A stretch of 64,000 nt of DNA from an uncultured Bacteroidales bacterium (GTDB taxonomy: Bacteria > Bacteroidota > Bacteroidia > Bacteroidales > UBA932). Below are positions 53,623 to 63,117 of the stretch, in pieces (positions within the stretch are counted from its first letter, which is position 1; each line of letters opens with the position of its first letter). A program made the position numbers and the translations under genes. Below the pieces are notes generated by a model. The model saw only the letters and a program-made list of their open reading frames with translations. It searched no databases and was not told where the DNA came from. Location: positions 1-64,000 of the forward strand of contig CAKUTA010000012.1 in NCBI GenBank assembly GCA_934691625.1, in the 5' to 3' direction.

Positions 53623-56361
53623 TCATTTCATCATGGATGCATATTTGCCTGGAGTCATGCCAAGTGACCTCCTGAATGCGGTTATGAAATATGACGCGGT
53701 CTGAAAACCTGTCTGTTCTGCTATCTCGGCTATGGACAGATTGTCATCTTTCAGAAGGTCGCAGGCCTTCTCCATGCGGATGGTCCGTATAAGCTCGATA
53801 GGCGTCTTCCCGGTTATGGTCTTGAGCTTCAGGTGCAGATTTCCCCTGGACATGCAGACATCGGATGCCAGCTTCTCGACGCTGAAGTCGGGATTGCTGA
53901 CATTGCTGCCGATGCTGTCCAGCACATGCGTGAGAAATTCCTCATCCTGAGGCCTGATCTGATATGACGGAGCAATGAACCTGTCGATCCTGGCACGCCG
54001 TATTTGGTTTTCATAGCGCCTTGTCATTTCCGCTATCCTGAGCTCGTTCTTTGCATTTATATGGCGTATCAGCCTGTGGATTCCGAGCAGCAGCAGCGCA
54101 AGTGCAAGTGCGGAGAACAGAATCTGCGCAATCACGGTCCTGTACCATATCGGGCGTACACGTATTTCCAGCCTTGCCTCTTCTGGAGACCATACACCGT
54201 CGCTGTTCGATGCCGCCAGCCTGAATACATAATGCCCCTTGTCCAGATTCACATAGGTCGCTTCACGGCTTCTTGCCGCTACCCAGTTCTTGTCAACACC
54301 TTCCAGCATGTACCTGAATCTGTTTCCCTGTTCCGAGGTGAAGTCGGGGCATGTAAACCTCAATGTTATTGAATTCTGATAATGCTTCAATACGATCCTG
54401 CTGATGACGGACAGGCTCTTCGGAAGGATCCCTGTGCCATCACCTGGCACCACTTCCTGATTGTTAAGCATGAGGCCGGAAAGCATTGGCTTGACAGTCA
54501 GCTCGTTCAGTACCATATCTCCTGGCTGGAACTCTGTCACACCCCCGATTCCTCCGAAATAGAGTGTTCCATCATTTCCTCTGCAATGTGCGTATGTGTT
54601 GAAATTGCGTCGGGAACCGTCTCCGTAGGTATAGACACGCTGCGAGCCGTTGCCCGGATTGTATCTGCGCAGGCTGTTGTCCGTGCCTATCCATAGAACC
54701 CCCTCGTCGTCGGCTTCGATTCCTCTGACAGCAGCTGTCTGCAGTCCCTGGATCCTTGATATTGAAGGCTCGCCATTACTCGGTTCACGGTACTCTATCA
54801 TACCGTCCGATGTCCCTATCCATAATGTGCTGTCCGTAGTCCTGCGGATGCACCGGACCTGGATAAGGTCTTTCAGGCAGCTAGGCGTAATGTCTTCCAT
54901 CTCTTCTCCGCCATATATCTTCAGACTTTCCTTGCTCCCGACCCAGAGACTGCCATCAATGTCCTTGAAAAGTGTCAGGATTCTGTTTATCGGTTCTGAT
55001 GAAGGCAGCTTGATTCTCCGTAGCGAATTATTGCCTGGAGTGTATCTGAAAAGTCCGACCAGGCTGCCGATCCATAAGTTTCCGTCTCCTGCATCAATGA
55101 TGGATGTTATATCGGAAGGTTTGCTGTGATGCCTTATGACCTGCCCCGTCCTGGTGTCGATTACGTACAGGCCATATACTTCTGCGCCGGCGAGGACTGT
55201 CCCGTCGTCCATGAAATACAGGCACCTTATATTGTCCAGTTCATAGTGAGTCCGCTTTCCACTATCCATGCAGTACTTGTCCAGGCCTCCATATCTTGTC
55301 CCTATCCAGAGGTTCCCGTCAGGATCTGTCCCGATTGCTGTAGTAACGTCATCATCAAGGGCGTGAGGTGCATCCTGAAACACGACCGGCCTGAACATGT
55401 TCTTCCGGCTGTTCCAGTATCTTATCCCGCCATACTCGGTACCTACCCATATCCCTCCGTGGCTGTCCCGGTATATAGCCCTGACAAGTTTCTCCATAGT
55501 GGATGAACTTGACCTGCTTATGCATATCCCGTTCATGTAGGACACCAGCCCGGTAGTGCTGCCGACTATGATATGGCCTGAGTCGTCATATACCATGGCA
55601 TTGACGAACTTTCCGGATTCTGTGAAACAATGCTCCGTCTCTCCATTTCTGGCATTGACGGTCAATGCTCCGCTTCCATGAGTACCGATGATGTAGGTCT
55701 CATCGCCGACGGGCAATATTGCCCTTCCGAAGTCAGGCAGCCTGACAGGGCTGTATTTTCGGGAGAGTCCTGTCCCCTCAGACCAGCTCAATGTCTCCAT
55801 GTCCCTGGACATTGTGCAGAGGATGACATTGTCTCCGTCATGCAGGGATGCGTAGAAGCACAAAGACTTGCCGTCCATCATGAACTCGCTGAAGCTGCCT
55901 GAGATGCTGTCCAGGATGTAGGATGCATTCCTGGTCGTTATAAGGAAAAATCTGCCTCCGCTGAGCTCTATTATGTCTTCTACGGAATGTATTCCCGCAA
56001 GTATGAACCTGGAGAATCTGTCCATCTCATTGTCATATATTGACAGCCCGTTGGCGGTGCATACCCATATTCTGGACATTGAGTCCTTATAGACCTTGTT
56101 TATTATGTTGCTCTGTATAGTGTGGATGTCTTCAGGGTTATGGCGGAATGTCCTGATGTCATATCCGTCATATCTGTCCAGGCCGTCTCCTGTGCCCATC
56201 CAGAGGCATCCTGCATCATCTTCCGCTATAGTGGAGACTCCGTCTTGTGAAAGGCCGTTTCCGTATGGAATTCTGGAAAAATGATATTCATCGGTTCCAT
56301 GTCCGGGAGCTGTCGATGCCAGCCAGATGATAAAGGTGCAGAGAATTTTCCGAAATGTCAT
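53623..56361 (-). CDS. Transmembrane propeller/AraC regulator (HTCS-like without kinase)
   Basis: 912 residues from ATG 56361. After a signal segment, about two seven-blade sets of Reg_prop repeats occupy residues 25-590 (recurring W-x-G-T-x-x-G pattern). A Y_Y_Y domain follows at about 640-730 (RYMLEGVDKNW), then one membrane helix near 740-765 and a short linker. A C-terminal AraC HTH (VEKLASDVCMSRGNLHLKLK, IAEIAEQTGFQTASYFITAF) ends the protein. Histidine kinase, ATPase and receiver domains of hybrid two-component systems are absent. It faces the EEP/SusCD genes and probably controls them. Confidence 0.85.
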   Translation of the reverse strand: MTFRKILCTFIIWLASTAPGHGTDEYHFSRIPYGNGLSQDGVSTIAEDDAGCLWMGTGDGLDRYDGYDIRTFRHNPEDIHTIQSNIINKVYKDSMSRIWVCTANGLSIYDNEMDRFSRFILAGIHSVEDIIELSGGRFFLITTRNASYILDSISGSFSEFMMDGKSLCFYASLHDGDNVILCTMSRDMETLSWSEGTGLSRKYSPVRLPDFGRAILPVGDETYIIGTHGSGALTVNARNGETEHCFTESGKFVNAMVYDDSGHIIVGSTTGLVSYMNGICISRSSSSTMEKLVRAIYRDSHGGIWVGTEYGGIRYWNSRKNMFRPVVFQDAPHALDDDVTTAIGTDPDGNLWIGTRYGGLDKYCMDSGKRTHYELDNIRCLYFMDDGTVLAGAEVYGLYVIDTRTGQVIRHHSKPSDITSIIDAGDGNLWIGSLVGLFRYTPGNNSLRRIKLPSSEPINRILTLFKDIDGSLWVGSKESLKIYGGEEMEDITPSCLKDLIQVRCIRRTTDSTLWIGTSDGMIEYREPSNGEPSISRIQGLQTAAVRGIEADDEGVLWIGTDNSLRRYNPGNGSQRVYTYGDGSRRNFNTYAHCRGNDGTLYFGGIGGVTEFQPGDMVLNELTVKPMLSGLMLNNQEVVPGDGTGILPKSLSVISRIVLKHYQNSITLRFTCPDFTSEQGNRFRYMLEGVDKNWVAARSREATYVNLDKGHYVFRLAASNSDGVWSPEEARLEIRVRPIWYRTVIAQILFSALALALLLLGIHRLIRHINAKNELRIAEMTRRYENQIRRARIDRFIAPSYQIRPQDEEFLTHVLDSIGSNVSNPDFSVEKLASDVCMSRGNLHLKLKTITGKTPIELIRTIRMEKACDLLKDDNLSIAEIAEQTGFQTASYFITAFRRSLGMTPGKYASMMK

Positions 56362-56504
56362 AAATGTAGTCTTTACGGCAAAGCTAGCCATTAAAGGGCA
56401 ATGTTGCACATCTTTGAAATCTGAAAATCAACATTTGTACAATATTGAAATTAACTGGTGATAGTTTATTACAAAAGTGAAACTGGTTAGAAACGTGGAA
56501 TGTG

Positions 56505-56512
56505 TAGTTTTG
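56505..56512 (+). promoter_or_regulatory. -7 promoter box of the EEP/SusCD operon
   Basis: TAGTTTTG matches TAnnTTTG and lies 24 nt before ATG 56536. The -33 region is weak (no clear TTG at 19-21 nt), which fits a promoter that needs an activator such as the divergent AraC-type regulator. Confidence 0.45.
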
Positions 56513-56535
56513 CAGCGCTGAAATTGATAACTGAA

Positions 56536-57504
56536 ATGAAAAGGAAAATTCTTCTTGCAATTACATGTGTTTTCATGACAGCCCTTATCGCTTCCGCAGA
56601 TAACAGGCATGAAGCAGGGCTGAAAGTCCTGTACTGGAATATACAGAATGGAATGTGGGACGGTCAGGCCGATAATTACTGCCGGTTTACAGACTGGGTG
56701 GCGTCACGTAAGCCGGATATCTGTGTGTGGGCTGAAGCCCAAAGCATATTCAGGACAGGTACAGGAGTGAAGATGGCACCGGAGGACAGGTATCTTACAG
56801 ACGGCTGGGCAGAGCTCGCGGCAAGATATGGACACCGGTACATATATATAGGTGGACATAGGGACAATTATCCCCAGGTGGTCACCTCCCGTTTCCCTAT
56901 CTCCGATGCAGGACGCTTTACCGATGAGGTGAAGGACTCCACAGTGGCTCACGGATCCGGCTGGGCGAAAATCAATGTCCGTGGCCATGAACTTAATATC
57001 GTGACTGTACATACATGGCCGCAGCGCTTCTCCTTTGAATATAATGGAAAGTCGCCTGAGCTTCAGAAGCAGAGCGCTGCCAGGAATGGTGGAGATCTTT
57101 ACAGGCTGAAGGAAATGACCTATATCTGCAATAATACGGTGCTTGCGGATAAGGACGCGGAGTCGCACTTGTGGCTGATGCTCGGAGACTTCAATTCTAT
57201 ATCATCCATTGACAATGATGTATATGATTTTCCTGCTGACAGCTCGTGCTTCATCCTGCACGACTATATAAGGCACCGGACCCCGTATATTGATTCGGTA
57301 AAGGAACATAATCAGGAGTTCTCCTGGACCACTTTCAGTAAGCTCAGATATGATTATATGTATATGACTCCTGCACTGGATGCTCTGGTGAAGAAGGCCT
57401 CGGTCATCTATGATGATTACACTATGCCTGTCTCTGATCCTCAGGTACGTGGCTTCTGCCATCCTTCCGACCATCTGCCTCTGGAAGCAATATTCGAAAT
57501 TTAA
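56536..57504 (+). CDS. Secreted endonuclease/exonuclease/phosphatase-family protein
   Basis: 322 residues from ATG 56536, with signal peptide (MKRKILLAITCVFMTALIAS). The EEP fold is complete: VLYWNIQNGMW (Asn), VWAEAQ (Glu), PQVVTSRFPI, LNIVTVHTW (His), LMLGDFNSIS (Asp, Asn) and C-terminal HPSDHLPLEA (Asp-His pair). Members hydrolyse phosphodiesters in DNA, RNA, sphingomyelin or inositol phosphates; which applies here is unknown. It is paralogous to the C-terminal third of the next gene. Confidence 0.85.
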   Translation: MKRKILLAITCVFMTALIASADNRHEAGLKVLYWNIQNGMWDGQADNYCRFTDWVASRKPDICVWAEAQSIFRTGTGVKMAPEDRYLTDGWAELAARYGHRYIYIGGHRDNYPQVVTSRFPISDAGRFTDEVKDSTVAHGSGWAKINVRGHELNIVTVHTWPQRFSFEYNGKSPELQKQSAARNGGDLYRLKEMTYICNNTVLADKDAESHLWLMLGDFNSISSIDNDVYDFPADSSCFILHDYIRHRTPYIDSVKEHNQEFSWTTFSKLRYDYMYMTPALDALVKKASVIYDDYTMPVSDPQVRGFCHPSDHLPLEAIFEI

Positions 57505-57518
57505 ACAGCTTCATTAAT

Positions 57519-60032
57519 ATGAGATCTAAAGTTTTTATAGCCCTTTCCATGGCTGCTGCGCTGTTCTTTCAGGCATGTGGCAGGACAGGTGCCGATAGCC
57601 CTGATGCCGACCGGCAGGAGCCTGCCGTTCCAGGTGAAGGCGACTATGCAGCAGGCGCTCCGATAATCGTAAGGGATGGCAAGGTTCGGTTCTATATAGA
57701 AATGGCTGAAGGTGGCGCCTCCTCATATTTTCATGCAGGCGATGATGCAGGGGCATTCGCCATTACTGTGGGAAACAGGACTTATCCTGTGGAATGCGTT
57801 GACGGTTATGTCTTTGCAGATGTGGAACAGACAGCTACAGGTTCGTATAATGCAGTGCTGACCACAGAAGCCTCATCAGACTGGGCCGGCGTGTCGAAAT
57901 ACACAGGTCTGGTAATACCATTCTCGCAGTTCAGCCATAAGACAAGGGAAACTGCCATGTCATTGCCACGTTATGCCGAGTATAGGCAAGAAACCGGTAA
58001 CCGTCTGATTTTCGGCTATTCTGCTGCTCTGGTAAATGTCAGGCTGAAAGGCAATGCCGATATCGCATCACTGAAACTGGAAGCCTCCGACGGCGAAACA
58101 CTTCTTGCCGGCACAGGGTACTTCGCCCCGTCCATGGCTGAATTCGGTGTGGAAGGCGGAAAGAGATTCGTGGTGCTGAATGCGACTGAATCAGGCGCCT
58201 TTTCCCCTGTAAATGGCAGCTCCGCCACTGAATTCCCTATATTCATCGCACCTGGGGACTATCCTGGAGGACTGGAACTGACAATATGCGACTCCAGACA
58301 CCTGATGATGAAGACGCATCTTGATATCAGCCATCTGGCTCCTGATGAAGTGATTACATGCGATATAAGCTATGCCCCTGACGATGATCTTCTGTTCTAT
58401 GACGGATTTGACACATTCGTGTGGGGAGGAGATATAATGTCGGGCAACGGCTCGTATGGTTGCCGTCCGGATGCGGAGGAAACCGGAACCTCAATGGGAA
58501 CATCCCTCACTGGATATGAACAGGCATTGACCCAGGTCAGCTACAGCACACCAGGAACAGGATTTATCCAGCCTGACGTATGGAGTTCTGTATCGGGAAA
58601 GACAGTGGCGGATGCACGCCAGATGAGCGCATCCTATGTAACCAGCCGCAATATCGGGGACTATGAGCTGCTGTTTCGGGTGCAGGAGTATCCCGGGTAT
58701 GCCGGAATCGGGACAGCCAATGAATATGGCGGCATGTTCAAGGCTCCGCTGACCCGTCTCATCGGGGGCAATGAGGATATAACAATATCATTTGACTATT
58801 GCCCGTCGGCGGCATTTGCCGACAACCTCCTGCTGAAGATTGACAATGGAGGCCGTATCCGGTCATTGCACATTGACGGAAAGCAGATTGCGCCTGAATC
58901 AGGCAAGAGCGGATACCTTAAATCCTCATATAGCTTCGCATTGGCAGAAGATGCCGTCGAGATTCCAGCCTCTGCTGCGGCCTCCAAGACATGGCACCAT
59001 CTGGAAGCATATCTGGAGAATGCCAATACTTCTACCGCTGTTGTGCTGACTACCTCAAATAATGGCGCAACTTCCGGAAATGGATTCTACCTGGATAACT
59101 TCGAGGTCCGGAAAGCGGCTGAAGTGAAGAACGGTGACCTCCGTGTCCTCTACTGGAACATTCAGGACGGCATGTGGGCTGACCAGCATAACAATTATGA
59201 TAATTTCGTGGCATGGGTGAAGAGTTATAACCCTGACGTCTGCGTGTGGTGCGAGGCGGAGACGGTATATAAGGATAAGGTACTGACGACGATGCCGAAG
59301 GCGGACCGTTATCTTCCTGACGGATGGAGCGAACTCGCAAGGCGATATGGGCATGCCTATGTATCTGTCAGCGGTGACAGGGACAGCTATCCGCAGGTGA
59401 TAACTTCCAGATATCCGATAGAGACGCTTCGTCAGGTGACAAATACTGAAATCAGCGGGAAGCCGATTGTCCATGGAGCAGGCCTGTTCCAGGTCAATGC
59501 CGGAGGACGTGCCGTGAACTTCATATCCGCTCATTTATGGCCGCAGGCGTATGGATATGGCGTTGCCACAGCGGACCGCCCTGCATCTGCCGCCGCAAAC
59601 GGAGGTGACCTGTATCGTCAGTTCGAGATGAACTGGATATGCACGAACCTGCACAATGCTCCAGAATACTCATCTCAGCAGGACTGGCTGATGCTCGGTG
59701 ACATGAACTCATATTCACGTCTCGACAAACATTTCTATAATCTTGCGGAAGATGATGCAGTATTCCTGTGCCAGGATGAAATCCAGGATGGCACTGACCT
59801 TATTGATGTCATAGGCACCAGATACCATGGCGAGTTCTATTCTTCCGTACTGGGTGATGCCAAGAGAGTGGACATGGCCTATGCCTCCCCGTCGATGTAT
59901 TCTGCACTGTCGAATGTGCAGATTCTGATTGACGACTGGTGCAGGCCGCAGCTGTGCACATACGTTTCCGGCTATGTCGGGCTTCCGTCTGACCATAAGC
60001 CTATTCTCATGGACTTCAACTTCAAATATTGA
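57519..60032 (+). CDS. Large lipoprotein with C-terminal EEP phosphodiesterase domain
   Basis: 837 residues. Lipoprotein signal (AALFFQACGRTGAD, Cys near residue 20). N-terminal beta-rich region of unknown kind (residues 40-285), a jelly-roll/concanavalin-like region (290-530: LLFYDGFDTFVWGGDIMSGN, ISFDYCPSAAFADNLLLKID), then an EEP domain from about 535 (VLYWNIQDGMW, VWCEAE, PQVITSRYPI, LMLGDMNSYS, LPSDHKPILM). A surface-anchored enzyme with a probable binding module. It overlaps the SusC translation region closely (6-nt gap). Confidence 0.82.
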   Translation: MRSKVFIALSMAAALFFQACGRTGADSPDADRQEPAVPGEGDYAAGAPIIVRDGKVRFYIEMAEGGASSYFHAGDDAGAFAITVGNRTYPVECVDGYVFADVEQTATGSYNAVLTTEASSDWAGVSKYTGLVIPFSQFSHKTRETAMSLPRYAEYRQETGNRLIFGYSAALVNVRLKGNADIASLKLEASDGETLLAGTGYFAPSMAEFGVEGGKRFVVLNATESGAFSPVNGSSATEFPIFIAPGDYPGGLELTICDSRHLMMKTHLDISHLAPDEVITCDISYAPDDDLLFYDGFDTFVWGGDIMSGNGSYGCRPDAEETGTSMGTSLTGYEQALTQVSYSTPGTGFIQPDVWSSVSGKTVADARQMSASYVTSRNIGDYELLFRVQEYPGYAGIGTANEYGGMFKAPLTRLIGGNEDITISFDYCPSAAFADNLLLKIDNGGRIRSLHIDGKQIAPESGKSGYLKSSYSFALAEDAVEIPASAAASKTWHHLEAYLENANTSTAVVLTTSNNGATSGNGFYLDNFEVRKAAEVKNGDLRVLYWNIQDGMWADQHNNYDNFVAWVKSYNPDVCVWCEAETVYKDKVLTTMPKADRYLPDGWSELARRYGHAYVSVSGDRDSYPQVITSRYPIETLRQVTNTEISGKPIVHGAGLFQVNAGGRAVNFISAHLWPQAYGYGVATADRPASAAANGGDLYRQFEMNWICTNLHNAPEYSSQQDWLMLGDMNSYSRLDKHFYNLAEDDAVFLCQDEIQDGTDLIDVIGTRYHGEFYSSVLGDAKRVDMAYASPSMYSALSNVQILIDDWCRPQLCTYVSGYVGLPSDHKPILMDFNFKY

Positions 60033-60037
60033 AAAAT

Positions 60038-63000
60038 ATGAAACATAATTTGAATACGCTGCTTCTTTCACTGTCTGTGCTGCTCCTGTCCGCCGGGCTT
60101 CATGCCCAGCAGAGGGCTGTCAAAGGCTGTGTCAGGGATATGAGCGGCGAGCCGCTTCCGGGAGCCTCTGTCTTTATAGACGGCACCAGGAATGGAACGG
60201 TGACGGATATTGACGGAAACTATACTATCATGGCAGATGCTGAAGATGTGCTTCGCGCTGACTTTATGGGATTTATTCCTCAGACACAGAAGGTTGGCAC
60301 GCGCAATGTCATTGACTTCAGCCTTACGGAAGAGCAGAACAAGCTGGACGATGTGGTAGTGATCGCATACGGGGCGGCGAAGAAATCTGACCTTACCGGT
60401 TCCGTCGCAAGTGTGAAGATGGATGACATAAAGGACTCTCCGGCACTGTCTGTGGACAATGCTCTTCAGGGCCGTATTGCCGGAGCGGATTTCATGTCCA
60501 CTGACGGCGCACCAGGTTCCACAACTACAATCCGCATCCGTGGAACGCGCTCCATTTCAGCATCCAATGAGCCTCTTTTCGTGGTAGATGGAGTGCTGGA
60601 CGCAATTCATGACCTCAATGATATCAATTCAGAGGATATCGCCTCTGTAACAGTTCTTAAGGATGCATCTTCCACGGCTATATACGGTTCCCGCGGAGCA
60701 AACGGTGTAATCATAGTCACGACCAAGTCCGGGCGCAATGCTGGAGGCAAGCCGAATATCTCGTTCCGCGCGGACGTCGGTGTCTCGGCATTGCCGAAGT
60801 CTCTGGATATAATGGATGCATCGGAGTTCGCGCGGTACAGGAATGACTATGCATATTTCGGAAAGGATGCTTCCCATCTGTCGGTCGGCACAGATACTCC
60901 TTTGAGCGGCTCTGTCTATAAGGATCCTATGGCGTTGGGCAGAGGCACTGACTGGATAAGGGAGATAACCCGTACTGCCGTTACTCAGAATTACGGCCTG
61001 TCAATGTCCGGCGGAGAACAGAAGTCATCCTATTTCGTGTCCCTGGGCTATAATAATACTCAGGGAATCATCGACGGAAGCGGTCAGAAACGCTTCACAG
61101 GCCGTGTCAAGATGTCGCGCCAGTTCTTCAAATGGCTGAAGCTTACATACAGCGGCTCATACACATATCGCTTCGTCGATGAGAACAAGGCCTCCATAGG
61201 CGGTACATCCTGGTGGAACGCTGCCCAGTACCTTTCACCGATGATTGCACCTGATGCATCTGAGAACCCGCTTTATAACCTCGGACAGAAGATCAATACG
61301 CCGAGAAGCATGATTGACCTGAATACAAACCAGACGAAGCGTCATACCATGAACCATTCTGCTACAGTGGAGCTGACTCCTGTGAAGGACTTCTCTGTGA
61401 CAAGCGTGTTCTCCTACTATCTTTATAAACGTGGAATCTACCGATATTTTCCCGGAAACCTGCCTGCAAAGTCGGAGGGGGAGGGCGGACAGGCATACCG
61501 CTCCGAATACGGGGAATGGTCGATGAACAATGAAACCACCGCGAAATATAACCTCTGTAAAGGCAGGCATAGCTTTGTGCCTATGATTGGATTTTCAGCA
61601 TACAGATATAGTGCGGAGAACTTTTCCCTTACAGGAAAAGGATATATGGATGATGCCGTCCTCTGGAATAACATGAACGCTGTGCTGGACAAGGAGACCT
61701 ATTCCGCAGGGACCTCCCTGATAGGCAAGAGCAAGATGTCGGCCTTTGCAAGAGCTGATTATAACTGGGCGTCACGCTACTATATCACGGCGACAGGGCG
61801 CTTTGACGGGGCTTCTAACTTCGCGGCTGACAGCAAGTGGGCATTCTTTCCGTCAGGAGCATTCCGCTGGAATATTGCCAATGAGCCATTTATGAAAAAT
61901 GTGAAATGGATGGACGATCTGTCTCTCAGGCTGAGTGCCGGGCTTACCGGAAATGATTCCATCGGCGCATATCAGTCACTGGCGGCACTATCCAGCACCA
62001 CAGACGGCTATCTTTTCGACGACAGCCAGCCTGTCGCATTCTACCGCAGCCGCCTTTCGCAGCCGGAGCTGACATGGGAAAAGACAGCCTCATATAATGC
62101 CGGGCTGGACTGGTCAATGTTCGGAAACCGGCTTTCGATTACGGCTGATGCTTATTTATCCTGGACGACAGACCTTCTGCTTTCTGTACAGGTGGCTAAC
62201 CAGACTGGCTATACCAGTCATCTCCGGAACCTTGGAAAGGTCTCCAACCGTGGAATTGAGCTTACACTTGATACCAGGAACATTGTCAGAAAATATTTCC
62301 AGTGGTCAACAACACTTACATTTTCACACAATACCCAGAAGGTCGAGGATATAGGCAGCAAGGATTTCGTGCCCACCCTTACATCTCCTGGCAATAATGG
62401 ATATATGATGTATGGCTATGTGAAGGGCTATCCGCTGAATTCACTGTGGGGGTTCAAATATGGCGGAGTATGGAAAAGCGATGAGGAACGCAGCCGCAAT
62501 GCGGTCACTCATGGCTACGTCGGCATCAATTCTAAAAATGAGAACGGTACTCCGAAATACTATGATATGAATCATGATGGAGTCCTTAACCAGGATGACC
62601 TCGTATATCAGGGCTCTGCGGATCCTGTGCTTTATGGAGGAATTCAGAACACTTTCTCGTGGAAAGGCTTGAGACTCAGCGTATATTTCGCATATTCCCT
62701 TGGCGGAAAGATCTATAACTACGGCGAATTCTACATGTCGGGAGGAATGTACACGAACCAGTACCGCTATATGCTGGACGGGTGGCATCCTGAGCGTAAT
62801 CCGCAGTCGGACAAGCCGCGGGCAGGCTATACCGATGTGTCGCTGCCAAGTGATTTCCTTATCCACGATGCTTCCTACCTCAGGCTGAAGAGCCTGTCGC
62901 TCGGATACACTCTGGATTTCTCCAGGAAGGCACACTCGCATCTCCGTGATATGACATTCACTGTGGCAGGGGACAATCTGTTCCTGCTGAAGAACTACAA

Positions 63001-63115
63001 CGGGTTTGACCCTGATGTGTCCAGCCAGGGAACATCATCGACACTTCGCCGCGTCGATCTCGGTGCATATCCGAAAGCCAGAACCATAACATTCAGCATT
63101 CAAATAAGATACTAG
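60038..63115 (+). CDS. SusC/RagA-type TonB-dependent transporter
   Basis: 1025 residues from ATG 60038; signal peptide ending LHAQ. N-terminal carboxypeptidase-like domain (GCVRDMSGEPLPGASVFIDG), then the plug (KLDDVVVIAYGAAKKSDLTG, IRGTRSISASNEPLFVVDGV, SIYGSRGANGVIIVTTK-like block), then a 22-strand barrel ending ARTITFSIQIRY. Imports large substrates together with SusD. Context suggests products or substrates of the two EEP enzymes rather than glycans. Confidence 0.94.
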   Translation: MKHNLNTLLLSLSVLLLSAGLHAQQRAVKGCVRDMSGEPLPGASVFIDGTRNGTVTDIDGNYTIMADAEDVLRADFMGFIPQTQKVGTRNVIDFSLTEEQNKLDDVVVIAYGAAKKSDLTGSVASVKMDDIKDSPALSVDNALQGRIAGADFMSTDGAPGSTTTIRIRGTRSISASNEPLFVVDGVLDAIHDLNDINSEDIASVTVLKDASSTAIYGSRGANGVIIVTTKSGRNAGGKPNISFRADVGVSALPKSLDIMDASEFARYRNDYAYFGKDASHLSVGTDTPLSGSVYKDPMALGRGTDWIREITRTAVTQNYGLSMSGGEQKSSYFVSLGYNNTQGIIDGSGQKRFTGRVKMSRQFFKWLKLTYSGSYTYRFVDENKASIGGTSWWNAAQYLSPMIAPDASENPLYNLGQKINTPRSMIDLNTNQTKRHTMNHSATVELTPVKDFSVTSVFSYYLYKRGIYRYFPGNLPAKSEGEGGQAYRSEYGEWSMNNETTAKYNLCKGRHSFVPMIGFSAYRYSAENFSLTGKGYMDDAVLWNNMNAVLDKETYSAGTSLIGKSKMSAFARADYNWASRYYITATGRFDGASNFAADSKWAFFPSGAFRWNIANEPFMKNVKWMDDLSLRLSAGLTGNDSIGAYQSLAALSSTTDGYLFDDSQPVAFYRSRLSQPELTWEKTASYNAGLDWSMFGNRLSITADAYLSWTTDLLLSVQVANQTGYTSHLRNLGKVSNRGIELTLDTRNIVRKYFQWSTTLTFSHNTQKVEDIGSKDFVPTLTSPGNNGYMMYGYVKGYPLNSLWGFKYGGVWKSDEERSRNAVTHGYVGINSKNENGTPKYYDMNHDGVLNQDDLVYQGSADPVLYGGIQNTFSWKGLRLSVYFAYSLGGKIYNYGEFYMSGGMYTNQYRYMLDGWHPERNPQSDKPRAGYTDVSLPSDFLIHDASYLRLKSLSLGYTLDFSRKAHSHLRDMTFTVAGDNLFLLKNYNGFDPDVSSQGTSSTLRRVDLGAYPKARTITFSIQIRY

Positions 63116-63117
63116 TC

